From assembly GCA_021521415.1 (NCBI GenBank), contig JAIQDT010000231.1, forward strand, positions 310,001 to 374,000: 64,000 bases of DNA, written 5' to 3'. The DNA is from Bidens hawaiensis. Lineage: Eukaryota > Streptophyta > Magnoliopsida > Asterales > Asteraceae. The notes beneath the pieces are model-generated. The model was not told where the DNA came from. It worked only from the letters and a program-made list of their open reading frames with translations, and ran no database searches. This document shows positions 45,958 to 58,137 of this stretch, piece after piece (the first letter of the stretch is position 1; each line of letters opens with the position of its first letter). Position numbers and translations under genes: made by a program.

Positions 45958-47312
45958 TGTAGTTTTGTGTGATTTAGATTTACAAAAAATGTTAGTATGG
46001 TAGTAAGGAGTATGTAATTTCCTACAGTATGGTAGTAAGGAGTATGTAATTTCCTACAAAGTTTATTTGGTATTATTTAAGTCATATTGCATGTCGTAAA
46101 TGGATTTTCACGTCTGGTGTGGGGATACTTTTGTTGGTGGACTACTAAATAGTTTGGCTTTTAAGGTAAGTTAAAAGACATGGCATCTTTTTGTTTGATG
46201 TTTTTTTTTAATTGTAATGAATGGATAAAAAAGTGTTTGCGGGGTGGGTCATCCTTACTTGACCGACCCATTTAACCCCAAGCTTATTTTGACCCAACTT
46301 TCACAGTATTTTTTTTTAATTAAAAGAAGCCGAGGGATGCGCTAAAGTTGCAAATGTTTGCGGTGCCATCGAATTCCCGTCACGTCTCTCCATCACAACC
46401 AAACTTGTGCCATCGAATTCCCGTCACGTCTGTCCATCACAACCAAACTTGTGCCATAGAATTCCCGTCACGTCTCTCCGCCACAACCAAACTTATAGCG
46501 ATCGAATCTCATTGTGTCCCCGCCGCAACGCGCGGGCACTCGTACTAGTTAATCATAAACCCTAGATACAACAATCGATCAATCCATTTAAAGTTCGTCG
46601 GATTAAAGTTATGGTTAATGATCATCACATCAAGAAGAACTTATTCATATAATTTATTACCTGGATTGTTGATTAAGAACGGGTCAATTACGAGTCACCA
46701 GGGCTGGCAAAAGAAGACAACAGACGAGGTAGAAGGAGATGATGAAAATCCAATTAACTATGGTGCTTCAGTAGGCGCTGATCTTAGGGAGATGCAGATG
46801 CGATGAATTGGATTAAGGTTAACGTTAGATTATATAACCGATTCTTTGGTTAAGACGGTTTATTAATTAATTCAATACATATCGTACTTGATCTTGTTTT
46901 CCTAATTAATGTTGTTGTTTAGGTCGAACTTAGTAAGAGGAATCAAAAACACAATCCAATTCTCAATTTAGATCGATAACTGTGGTACAAGTTAACTAAA
47001 TGGGTCACAAGTATAGTTAAATGGGTCATGAGTTACGGGTTTGGTTAAATGGTTTATGAAGATAGTATGTAACAATTGCAGTTTAGTCCCTGAAGAGTTA
47101 GTGTGGATTCAATCAAGGGCTAAAGTTTAGTTTTGGGTTAAAATTACATATTTTCCAAAGTTAAATACACTTTAAATAAATATAATAAATATATATAAAT
47201 CGTATAATAATTTTTCGATAAACGCGTTATTTTTCGGTGATAAAATTTCCCGAATATAAAACGGGTCGAGTAACGGGGTATGAGTTGTTCGTGGAAGAGT
47301 TGTTACAACTCA

Positions 47313-47725
47313 ATATTGTGTTATAATTTGTTAGGTATTGTGTTATATTTTACAATCTGTAGTGTCTTTTTTTAGTTATCATTGTGTTTTTTGTTTATTT
47401 TCGTCATTGTGTTTTTTTTCCCAACATTGTGTTTTTTCTTCTTTTCTTTTGGAACGTGAATGACGGGGGAAATGTTTTAGTTTTTAAATTTGTTTCATTT
47501 TTTACTTATATTTTGAGTTATAATTTTTTATTATTTTTTTTGAATTTTTTATTTTTTCTCACAAACCTTTCTCATATTTGTTCTCTTTACATTTTAGATT
47601 ATTATTTTATACATTGTTGTCCTTGTTATGTATTTTTCTCATTCTTATATACCTTGATGTAACTAGTTTGTATTTACAATGATCTCACCTCTGGTTGGGA
47701 GATATATAGATTTCATTTATTCACA
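47313..47725 (+). repeat. Probable copia LTR (right part)
   Basis: AT-rich sequence ends in TTCACA directly before a PBS and has TATATA at about 47,646-47,651. The left end is not defined; the LARD-like element may have inserted into it or at its edge. Confidence 0.5.
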
Positions 47726-47734
47726 TGGTATCAG
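47726..47734 (+). other. Copia primer-binding site
   Basis: TGGTATCAG matches the initiator tRNA-Met complement, just before the gag reading frame. Confidence 0.7.
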
Positions 47735-47829
47735 CCAAATCTTTTGTTTGATCTCCCCCTATCTTTTTCTTTTCCTTTCCCTATTCCCTTCCATTGTTAT
47801 ATCTCCTACCCTACCCTCCAATCATTTTT

Positions 47830-49061
47830 TCTTCTATTATGGTGTTCCAATATCTTTGCTTCATTGCCTCTTCAACAACTGGCCCACTTCCCATAAGAAC
47901 ATTAGCCCATATGCTCTCAATACAACTATCGCTATCTAATTACTTGTACTGGAAAAACCAAATGCTTCCACTCCTCTCCTTTCAAAATCTTCTCCATCAT
48001 GTTTACGGTTCCCGTTATGACCCTCCTGCAACCATTTTGAGGGAAGATAAACAGGTTGATAACCCTGAATATGTCTCTTGGCTCGCTGCCGATCAACGTA
48101 CGAGTATCATTCTTAATGCCTCATTTATCGAAGAGGCAGTGCTAGTTACTGTCAGGATGCCTACTACTTGTGACATTTGGGCGGACTTAGAGACGGCTTT
48201 TAGTAACTCGTTGGTTAAACGGGTTCAGAACCTTGGAGATCACTTTGTCTAACCCAAAAAGGTGAGTAAGCAGTTTCTGAAATTGGTTGGGCGTTTAAGC
48301 TTATTTGTGTCAGTTAACTGATATCGGGCATCCGGTTAATGCAGCTGATCAACTCCACTGGTTTCTATGTGGTTTGGGATCTTCTTTTGAATCATTTTCT
48401 ACATCCGTTCATAACACATCGCCCATGCTGAGTTTAGCTGATTTGCATACCATGGTTGAGAGCCATGAATTGTTTATTAAGGCCTTATATGGACCTACAC
48501 CAACTGTTGCATATCCTGCCCAAACTTCCAGATCGGGCTCGGATAACTCAGCCCATCTTGGTAGGCATCATTTCTCTTACCATGGTCATAACACATCAAC
48601 AAATCGTGGCTCATTTAACCACCCCAACCGTCCCACTGATCATAACAACTACAACAGCTCTGGCTATTATAATAATCGTACCCGTAAGCTAGCACCATGT
48701 CAGCTTTGTCAGACCGATGGTCACTATGCCAATAGATGTCCTACTCTTCCTTCGTATGTCGGCTCGGCTACCTCGCCCGATGAACAATTTGCACGTGTGT
48801 TCCATGCTCTGTGTCATGTTAACACTTATGGTTCGGATTGGTGTGTTGACTCGGGATCCACGGATCATATGGCGGGCACCACTGTAATACACATGTGTTT
48901 TTTGGTGATGGCAAAACTCTCTCGGTGTCACATACGAGTAATATGCATTTTCTTGTTTCTATTAATTTAAAAAATGTTTTGGCGGTTCCCAATCTTACTC
49001 GAAATCTTCTATCAGTGGGTAAATTAACTAAAGATAATTGTAACATCTCGATTTTTTCGTA
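47830..49061 (+). pseudogene. Ty1/copia Gag and start of protease, frameshifted
   Basis: Copia-type Gag (UBN2-like): SNYLYWKNQMLPLL (about 47,938), a middle region with DQRTSIILNASFIEEAVL (about 48,094) and LHWFLCGLGSSFESFST (about 48,354). A CX2CX4HX4C knuckle follows (CQLCQTDGHYANRC, about 48,700), then the protease start WCVDSGSTDHMAG (about 48,840). Gag forms the particle; the protease matures it. Breaks: a frame change near 47,935, stops near 48,250 and 48,300 and a frameshift after the protease DSG near 48,890, beyond which LSVGKLTKD is still recognisable (about 49,010). The frame is then cut by the solo LTR at 49,067. Integrase and RT are missing. Confidence 0.85.
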
Positions 49062-50660
49062 TTTGATGTCACACCCCGGCCTAGAGCCTAGGTGTATGAC
49101 CAATAGTTGGTACCTGTTTTGCAAATATATCAGAGTTAAGTTGTTTTAGCGGAAGTCATAAAATATTATTATAATGAAATCTCGGGAATTTAATACCCGT
49201 TTTGATATTTCAAATACCTGCCATTTTAAAATATGATTCTTCATAATATTTTAATTAAAACATATGAGCCATCAGATCACCTCTAATAACTATGTCCCCA
49301 ATCTTCTAATCTGGCTTGCTTGTCTGTTCTACCTTTACAGTTTCCCTGAAATGTGGGGGGGAAATACGTCAGCTATGTGCGGTGAATAACGCTGACTCAA
49401 TAAAAGATTTTCATAATTCATCATAATATAATCATATACAAAATCACCTTCGTTATGATATAACACCAATAGTGTTCAACGACTCAATGGGCCTCATCCC
49501 ATCTCATCGGAACTAAAAATACCAATAGACCACATAATCGGACTTCACTCGCCCTAGAGACAGTCACTTGCCTCATGGTCAGTATGATTGTAGTGGCCTA
49601 CTACAAATCATATATGAATGGATCCAGATACATGTATTTTAGCCTGAGTGTTTAGTACTACCTCGTATCAAAACGTTTTTAGAGAATTTGAACCAACCCT
49701 CATGCAAAATATTTCCATAACTCTTTTACATATGGATAACAGTCCATAGTTTTTAAAGAGTAAATATTTCACATACATAGAGGATTTGTACCAATCCTCA
49801 TATAAAATCTTTTCTAACTCTTTATCTATAGATAACCCTCCATATTAAATAAATATCTTTAAAACAGTACATAGACGTATTTACGTCATAAAACATTCAT
49901 AAAAGGTTGGACATATTCACGTCATAACATATTTCACACTATAAAAAGGTTTGGACGTATTCACGTCATAACATATTTCACACTATAAAAAGGTTTGGAC
50001 GTATTCACCTTATAATCAATGTGTCTCACTGATAATTGCCTGATCTTTATCTCGGACCTATAGTACGAGAATAATATTTCATAAATAACTAGATCTACAA
50101 ATCTAGCTTTAGACCTTTAGTCTATTTACATAACCTTTACCTTGATGTTCTTTTCTTTTAGAAAACACATATGTATACTACGTTTCTTTATCATGAAGAA
50201 ACGTATATATATATATATATCTAATTTCTTCTTTCATAAGAAATATATTTCCACAATAATAAAGAATAATATTTTATCCATAATCTTATCTTATGAAAGC
50301 TTATTACAATTACTTATCTGATCAAGGTATAGACTATATTCCCGATTAAGGTCTAAGCAATATAAAATAATAATAAAATAATAACTTAAGCAGAACCCCT
50401 ACCTTATGCGGGTATTTTATTTGCCTAAGCTTTGTGCGGGCAGCACTTCTATTTCCTTATCACATACTGTAGCTTACACCGTCAGAACCTTGTTTCGAAC
50501 TCGCTTGACACATCTACGGGTCGTTAAAACTTAAGTTCTTGCACGAATTACAAGAAATCGGAACCACGGAACCTCACACGAGTCAGGCACGTCTCCCAAG
50601 GTTGTGTGTGTGAAAGTGAGTGTGAAAATGGGATGAGAATGCTTCAAACCCGTAGCCCCA

Positions 50661-50667
50661 TTTTATA
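50661..50667 (-). promoter_or_regulatory. TATA box of the solo LTR
   Basis: TATAAAA on the minus strand lies just downstream of the five near-palindromes and 30-60 bases before a run of CACACTCACTTTCACACACA type, a likely start region. Confidence 0.6.
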
Positions 50668-50684
50668 GGCAAAGTTTTGATCAC

Positions 50685-50891
50685 CATCACGTAGCGCGAT
50701 GAGGTTTTCCCCCTGGCCATCGCGTAGCGCGATGCCGCAATCCACCAGAGGTTGCCACGTGTTGACACGTGGTTGATCCGGTTATTTAACAGGGTCATCG
50801 CGTAGCGCGATACCCCCTTCCTTCTGGACCATCGCGTAGCGCGACGCCCCTTTTTCTAAACTCATGGGAAACTGCATCGCGTAGCGCGACG
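50685..50891 (-). repeat. Five spaced copies of the near-palindrome ATCGCGTAGCGCGAT
   Basis: Copies are at 50,685-50,700 (one mismatch), 50,718-50,734, 50,796-50,812, 50,830-50,845 and 50,875-50,891. Arms ATCGCG and CGCGAT surround TAG. The sequence between copies is unrelated, so this is not a simple tandem repeat. It lies directly upstream of the minus-strand TATA box. Confidence 0.85.
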
Positions 50892-51340
50892 GGTCTGGAA
50901 ATCAGAATTTTTATTTTTAGTCCTTCAACTTTAGTATCATGTCACTTCTTGGTCTATCTTCCACAGTTCAAAAATACTAAAGCGGCCCTTATGCGGCTCG
51001 CGGCGATGCGAAGTGCAAAGTGCGCCATCAAAGCGCCACATTGCGCCCATCGCCCTTCACCCGAGCCCGTGCGCATCGGGTGCTTCGCACCCTCTGCTAG
51101 GACTAGTGAGAGTGGTTAGCCATATAAGAACATTACAATGGAAAACTCCTTCCTTATACAATGCTTTCATTTCTTTCCTACTTTCCATGTGAGATGGAGT
51201 TTCCATACTTTTTCCTTAACATAAACATGCATTCATTTTTTTACTTTATTTTTCCCATTACATATCTTATGAATATTTTTGGTCCTTCACTTTTAAATTT
51301 TGCCAAATTTGGACCAAAATTTTGTGGGTGTTACATTTGA

Positions 51341-51997
51341 ATTCGTTTATTTTAAACCACATTGGGAAAAAAATTCCGATCTTACGAATTATTTAAATTT
51401 TGCATATATTAGTATTTATCTTGGTTTAACATATTTTATATTCTTATAACTTTCAAACCCGTCAAACAATGCTTATAAACTCTTAAAATCGCTTAAAATG
51501 GCTAAAAAATGCTTTTATAAAACTACAAGGACTAAAATTGACATTTGGAAAATCTGGTATAAACCAACCCGTCGCATATCGTGACGGGAGTGTGCCCAAT
51601 CAGTCGCGTAGCACGACCGACGCTCAGTTCACTTTTGATTTTGTTTATTTATTTTCGTTTAATGCTAAATCCTTCATAATTCACAAAAATTAAGCCCCCA
51701 AGTTATGTCATCTAATATTATAACATGTTACAATTCATTTTCTGAACAACTTTATGAACACAAAGAACATTGTTCATGATTAATATTAGATTTTAGCATG
51801 GAATCGAAATCTTAAACATGATTTTTAACATATTCAAAAACATTAGGATACTTAACGATTTTAAGCAGTTTTTAAATTGTTCTCTTAATAGAACAAAAAA
51901 CGTGACATGAAAATTAGGGTTTATCAGGTTTTATTCCATTTCTTTCTATTTAAATTTCAGATTTAGGCAAAACATGAAGAACTGATTAATCAACATC
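51341..51997. other. Copia tail and unassigned AT-rich DNA
   Basis: The first 50 or so bases continue the copia sequence interrupted at 49,066. The remainder is AT-rich and includes two degenerate copies of the CGCGTAG-type motif (about 51,570-51,587 and 51,602-51,617), so part may be an older LTR related to 49,067-51,335. No gene. Confidence 0.5.
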
Positions 51998-52011
51998 GCT
52001 CTGATACCACA

Positions 52012-52445
52012 TGTTAATCAGTTCTTCATGCTAATAATGGAAAAAAATGATAATATAATAAACCTATAATTATATGCGGACTTGTTAAAGCAGGGAGAGT
52101 AGTAATTGCATCAAAGTATGACGTAGTCGACATGTTTGTCATCTGGATAGAGTTTCCCTTCAGGATGTATAGTTAATGATGGTGTTAGAGTTCTTCAGAG
52201 GATCCCGGTTTAGGAGAGAAGAGGCACATAAATTTCTTATGTGTGTGATTAGGTTATGATATTATTTTATTCTATCTATATATACACCTAAGAGGAAACC
52301 TTTTATTAGCAAGTAAGGGTAATACGACCCATCAACAATTAGCAAGCTAATATTTATTAAGGTATATTAATAATTTGAATCTATTATAATATAAATGATT
52401 ACGATGACCATATTAATAAATGTATAATATGTATTTATTCTTACA
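52012..52445 (-). repeat. Copia-type LTR (minus strand) with PBS at 51,998-52,009
   Basis: 434 bp from TGTTAATCAG to TTCTTACA. On the minus strand it starts TGTAAGAATAAATAC. The PBS TGGTATCAGAGC (minus, 51,998-52,009) fixes it as a 5' LTR. ATGAAGAACTGATTAA (51,974-51,989) and TTAATCAGTTCTTCAT (52,014-52,029) are inverted repeats around the PBS. The rest of the element is missing. Confidence 0.75.
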
Positions 52446-54990
52446 CTTCTTTGAAAAGCAAAAATCGTGTTCTAATGCAAGCCTACATGAGATGAAAATG
52501 TGTTTTGATTAGCAAGTAAGGGTAATACAACCCATCAATTAGCAAGCTAATATTTATTAAGGTTCCGATTAGCCATTAACGTTTCGTCTGGAAAATTCCA
52601 CCAAATATCGTAATCTTCCTGATCCCGCTAGCCATGCCATCGCACATCCCTTTTTTTGGGACCCAGTTGCTCGAAGTCTCCCAATATATCCTTTATGCTT
52701 TTAACCATGAAATTACCTACCGCTTCATTAACGCCCCACCTCAACCTATCGCTTTCCTAGTCAATTTAGATTCCTTTGCATAACTCTCTTAGCTTCATTA
52801 ACTCCTCAACATCCTCCCCCACCGCCGGTTGCTGAAACCAACTAAGCGCATTTTTGGGATTGAGTTTTAAAACGACTTATTAATTTATTGTCTTTTTTAA
52901 AATCATTTAAAAAGCCAAGATTTGTATCTTTGAGAAAACAGTTTTATAAATTTAATAAAATGAAAAATAAAAATGACTTTTGTGATTGCTAAATATTTTT
53001 ATAACTTATTGTGTTTTTAGAAAAGATAATAAGTTAATAAATAGTTTTCAAACTCAATCCCAAATATACTCTAATGAATTAAAAAAAAAGTTATGATTGA
53101 CTTTTAGGACTAGCTTATGTTTGAAAATTTAGTGAAAAAGTTTATTTTTTATTAGTTCAAAATAATTACAAGGTAAGACTATAAATAATAAACCAAAGAA
53201 CTACCTTGACTAAACCTCCTGATAACTAGAATTATTCAAATACTAGAAGACATACATAACAAACTATGATTATTACTTAAAATTAAATAAATAAAACCCA
53301 AATTAAATAAGATTTTTTTGGTTTTTTCAAAATAGTGTTAGATGAAAAAACTATTTACTAAAATAATGTTAATTAAAAAATAGTTATCAAAATAGAGTTC
53401 TTGACAAACTATTTTGTTTCTCACTTTTATTCTTATTGGGTAAAACCAAGATGGACTCATATCATATCTTTATTTTTCTTTTATTTTTAAATAGAGTGTT
53501 AATTAAATAAATAACATTTTTTTACAAGTATACGCCTTTTCCTATTTTTGAGAATTCATACTGTTTTTATATATAAAACCTGATCTAGTATACATAAGAA
53601 AGAGTATTTATTTGTTTTTAACAATCTTCTTTTAGATATGAAGTGTCAAGTCTAATAATGCAACAACATTTTAAAATGTATGGTTTTTTTTATGTTTAAA
53701 TAATACTTGTTTAACTTATTTATTTTATTGGACACCTATGAACTAAATATATAAAAAAAAAGTTATACACATATAAAATATTTTACAACAAAAAGTGATG
53801 ATTTGGTCTGTGAATCTTTTAATACACATTTGTTTTCATTTTTCCAAAATAGTTTTTACTTTCTTAATTTAATTAAAGTGTAATTAAACAAAGTTTTTTT
53901 TATAAATATTTGGTCATTTTAAAAATGTAGGTTTATTAAAACTTTCAGTGCTCAAAGGGATGAGTTTTTAATAAAAACCGATGAACTAGAATAAATATTA
54001 TACAAATATAAAGTATTTTACTTAAGAAACTTACGATTTGGTTTATGAATATCTAAAAACTTGAAAAATATTAAAACTTTTCGTTTTTTAAGATATAAAT
54101 CTTATTAAAAATTTAGTGCTGAAAGGGACAAATTTTAAATACACCTTTATTTTCTTTTTTCCAAAAGAGTTTATATTATATAAATCTTAAAATGCATTAA
54201 AACAACTCTCATTTTTTAATGCATTAGTAATATAGCTTTATTAAAAATTTCAGTGCTCAACCAAATATATTTTTATTAGTATGAATCTCCCTCACCAAAA
54301 ATTAAAAAAATTAAGAAAATTAAAAAAAAAGAGGAATACTTATACTTGTAAATTATTATTATTATTATTAGTAGGTTATTAACCTGTGTACTACACGGGT
54401 GGAAATTAGTAAAATTGTCAAGTAAACATATATGTTTATTTATTTCAAGATATATAAAAATTTGTATTAATATGAACAGATAAATTTACATATATATAAG
54501 TAATATCAGTTTCTAAGTAATCATAATTTTAAAGAAATTATTAATTTATATTCATAATATAACTATTAGTAAAATTAGATGTTATTATACTATAAATAAT
54601 GTATTTCATAAATAGTTAATAAAAAAGGAAAAGTGGTTCAGAATTTTAAAATAATACTAATACAATATAAAAGAACCAAGTCATCATCTTCATTTAAACC
54701 CCATAACGGATCCCAAACGTTATCACTATCTTTTCTCTAAGGAAACACAAACGTTATCACTTCAGGAATTTTTAGCACATGATTTGTAAGGTAAGTAGTT
54801 AATGACAGTGGCCAAGTGTAATTAACTCTTTACATTACTCCTCAGGTCCTACATACTTTCCTTTATAATTTCACTTGTGCTAGTTTCTACTACTCAATCA
54901 TGCAAACATACAAATAACCTACATTCTTATCCTAAGCAATTAAGCTAGCATACACACCTTCTTCTCTAGCAATTAAGCTAACATACACAC
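52446..54990. other. AT-rich region without recognised genes
   Basis: 52,511-52,563 repeats 52,305-52,364 of the copia LTR (AGCAAGTAAGGGTAATAC). 52,570-52,860 has near-balanced base composition and a plus-strand open stretch containing PDPASHAIAHPFFWDPVARS, possibly a gene remnant, not identified. 52,870-54,700 is very AT-rich, with nothing seen. About 54,940-55,020 has three copies of a roughly 40-bp unit (CTAGCAATTAAGCTAGCATA). Confidence 0.45.
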
Positions 54991-54999
54991 ATTCTTATC

Positions 55000-55449
55000 T
55001 AGCAATTTAAGCTAGCATTTATACATTATTCTACTTTCAGTTAACATGCATATACATACATTCTTAAATCTTTACATGAACTTAATCATATACTTTACGG
55101 TTCTCGAGCTTGATTGAGCGACACATGGCTTTCTTGAACTGGCATCTTCTTTCTTTTCTTCCTTAAGTCCCATTCTCTGTTCGAGTCTAAGCATATAGGA
55201 CGCTTATTTCTCTCGAACTTATGCTCTAATACCAACTTGTAAGGCCCCGGTCCCAGTGCCCTACATTGGATGTTAGATTTACTCATAAACACAGTTCTAA
55301 ATATCAGAGTGAAATAAAACTTTCGCGGAATAACTCAAAACATCAATCAATATGTTACAAAACAACACATCTTGTCTTAAACATAACATAAAAGTTTCAT
55401 AATCTTTCTTCTCAAGATGCCAGCCTTCCAGTCCCTACCATGTGTCATC
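55000..55449 (-). mobile_element. Fragment of a second copy of the Tekay family (leader, PBS, LTR end)
   Basis: 55,090-55,237 is the reverse complement, with changes, of the leader at about 16,436-16,585 of the intact element. A variant PBS (TGGTATTAGAGC, minus) lies at 55,223-55,234. The LTR starts at 55,238 (TGTAAGGCCCCG) and is cut at 55,449 by the next insertion. Only about 210 bp of LTR remain. Confidence 0.8.
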
Positions 55450-57561
55450 TGTCACACCGCAACCTAAGGTGGAAATGCCGGGTCGTGATCCCGTTGCTCA
55501 CAGCTCGAAGATACTATCATGAATATAAATGACAATATCTAATTAATTATTTTGTTCAAATAATACACACAATAATCAAATACAACCAAACAATTCAAAT
55601 AAATAAATACAACAAGTCTAAATCCATGTATGTCTTCATTATAATCCTAAGGTCTTTCTAAGTGTCCATCCTTCAACTCAGGCAACCTGCATATGCGTAG
55701 AAAATGGAGTTTTGTTAACAAACATATTGAGTGAGTTTATCACCATGTTTGACACCAAAAATATTGTTAATATAATAAATAAGCAAAACGTAATAAATGC
55801 GGTAATGAAATCAAACCATAAACAAATAGATTGTCGATTAAACGATTGCCAAGCGAATCGGGCGCCGATAAATCAACTATGAGCAAATAAATAGAATAAG
55901 ACCGTTGCCAAGCGAATCGGGCGGTGGTCAATAAAATGAGAACCCAATACATGGGGTTATGCGGGACCCCTCCGAGCATGAATGGGCACATAAACAAGTA
56001 AGCACATAAAACGTAGATTTGATTAATCACACACAATTACATGTTTACTATTTTTGATATGTATGTATATATAGATATGTATGTATAGTATGATATACGC
56101 ATATGTCCCCAAAACCTTTGTGAAAATTGAGTAAAATAGGGGAATGATAAAACTCACCTTAGATTAAAGGCAAGTGAGTATAATTAAGGATAAACGAGTC
56201 GTCCAATACGCGTCAAACGAGATAACAGATCAGAACCTAAAACTTTGTTATATGAAACTATATAGAAAAACGAACTTAAGGCCACTGGAATCAATCCAAA
56301 CGGATGAGTAGAACTCTAGTTATGTTAAATTAAACGTTTAAGCGAGCTGGTACTGACCAGAATCCGAACAGCTAGTTGGAAGTCGGGTTTTAGGAAGTAG
56401 CCTTAAAATCACGTTACAAGAATAAAAGTCTTCTGGACCGAACATTGAATCTGACCAGAAGCATGAGGAAACGATAAGTTAAAGTTGTTGACTGTTTTAC
56501 CCTTTATCAGGTTTTAAAGAAATTGACCAGTCAATACCCTTCAATCTCATAAATTGATTGAAGGTTATTGACTAGGGAATATGTATGAACGATTTTATAG
56601 TTTACAACTTACCCGGAAAGTGAAAGGATTGATAATAAATGGAAGTCAAAGGTTCTTGAACTTGCAAAGTCAAACGGATATGAACGGTTCTTCAACAAAC
56701 ACCAAAAACCAAAGGGAATACGAGATGGCAGAGGCTAGAGACGGCTGAGGGATGTTCTTTAGGGTTTGATTAAATTTTACAGTAGGGAATTATGATGGAT
56801 TTATATAGGAAAACCTAAACCGAACTAATTATGGCCTTTTTGGCCCGTTTAAGCAAGTATATGCGATTTAAGGAAAGAATCAATGAAATATACTAAAAGA
56901 TATGATCTTGATTAGGGGAAAACGAATTAGGAGTTGTATTTTAGTTATAGGATGTTTACTTGGTCCTTAATTCACTCAAACATGCTTAAAATAAAACGAT
57001 TTTATACCTTAAACAAACTAGGAAACAATATAAACCAAAACAATCTGTGCAGGCAGTCCACCGCGGCGCACGGCGGCCAAGGAGTCCTCCGGCCGCGCAA
57101 CGCTCCGGGACACAAAGGGGAACTTTCGGGTTTTGACAATTCTAGTCCCTAAATTTCCTAAATATCTAAATATCGATTATTTTTAAAGTTAAATTCAAGA
57201 AATTCCAATTTAAAGAACTTTAAGGGATACAAATTGAAAATATACTAAAGAATACTCATAAAAGTTTAGATGGTTTAATAATAAAGATCCGAAAATGTTC
57301 TCGAATCGGGTCACAAATATGGGTTTGAAATATCCGAGATGTTATAGTCTCCCCTACTTTTAGGAAATTTCGTCCCGAAATTAAGGAAAATCAAAACATC
57401 GTCGTTTTGAAAATAGTTAAACTTTAAGGAAATATCATGACATAGAACTTTCAATAACCGAAGCAACACTTCAAATGACAATCCGATAAGAACACTTGTA
57501 TATAGGATGTACCAGCGGCGTATCATGTGCTTATCATCTCATCCTTTGTACCGTTACCCAA
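55450..57561 (-). mobile_element. Truncated LARD-family element: 3' LTR, PPT, internal stub
   Basis: The LTR 55,450-57,346 starts TGTCACACC and ends GATGTTATA (CA changed to TA). Its first about 710 bp match 36,959 onward, but from about 56,158 to 57,300 the sequence is different and lacks the tRNA-like segment. A PPT follows at 57,347-57,363, then about 200 bp of internal sequence matching 39,346 onward, cut at 57,561. A GC-rich patch (57,050-57,120, CCGCGGCGCACGGCGGCC) stands out from its AT-rich surroundings. Confidence 0.8.
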
Positions 57562-58075
57562 TGTAAGACCCCGATTCCCGGGAATCCTACAGTTGGTATT
57601 CATCCATCATACTTATAAAAATACTTAAACTTGAAAATAGTTCATTCCATTATAACAACAAATTCAGAGTATAATTCAGCGGAAAACCATAATTAATAAA
57701 TTAAGTTCCCAAAACCTGGGAGTTATGCCCAAAACCAATTTAAATATATTTGATAAAACTTTTTAAAAATAAATGTTTAATATTGAAATCTTTCATCCAC
57801 TTATGCCCTTCACCGTCCAAGTAGCTTCGTGCACGTCCAAGCGATAAGGCATCCTCCTCCTAACCTGAAACTCACACTAACATGCACACAAAGTCAGCTT
57901 GAGCCGAGTGAGTTCAAGTTTTAATAAACAACATCAATAATAATAATTATAATAGTCATTCCAAGGATTTTAAAATATAAAAGGGATACATCAGTTAGGC
58001 CATCATCATCAATAAATAATCATCCTTATATATATATACATACATACATATATATAAACCTCTTTATAAGTACAT

Positions 58076-58137
<62 letters not shown>

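Larger units (their letters stand above)
43952..46548 (+). mobile_element. Non-autonomous Helitron, about 2.6 kb
   Basis: Inserted between A (43,951) and T (46,549) of the LTR, with 5' TC (TCTTATGACA) and 3' CTAG preceded by GCCGCAACGCGCGGGC (46,522-46,537), which can form the usual short hairpin about 10 bases from the end. The partner LTR lacks it. Near the 3' end is a tandem repeat of about 42 bp in three copies (46,364-46,495, GCCATCGAATTCCCGTCACG). No Rep/helicase is encoded. It carries captured gene fragments. Confidence 0.88.
36959..47307 (-). mobile_element. LARD-like non-coding LTR element, TSD ACTCA
   Basis: LTRs at 36,959-39,327 and 42,040-47,307 (the latter carrying a MITE and a Helitron) flank 2.7 kb with PPT and PBS but no Gag or Pol. 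ACTCA occurs at 36,954-36,958 and 47,308-47,312. The orientation (minus) follows from the PBS next to 42,040 and the PPT next to 39,327. It must borrow its proteins from an autonomous relative. Confidence 0.9.
42040..47307 (-). repeat. 5' LTR of the LARD-like element with nested MITE and Helitron
   Basis: The LTR sequence is 42,040-43,331, 43,655-43,951 and 46,549-47,307, matching 36,959-39,327 in order. The two gaps are the insertions described separately. Confidence 0.9.
49067..51335 (-). mobile_element. Solo LTR with palindrome array, TSD TTTGA
   Basis: TGTCACACCCC to GGGTGTTACA, 2,269 bp, flanked by TTTGA at 49,062-49,066 and 51,336-51,340. The orientation (minus) is inferred from its ends, which resemble the other minus-strand LTRs, and from a minus-strand TATAAAA (50,661-50,667) followed by a CA-rich start region. 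It has a GC-rich block at 50,980-51,085. No gene; the 50,583-50,798 minus ORF overlaps the palindrome array and is not protein-like. Confidence 0.92.

Noticed and set aside
52570..52860. Possible LINE or gene exon
   Set aside because: Open stretches on both strands but no motif I can name; left as unassigned DNA.
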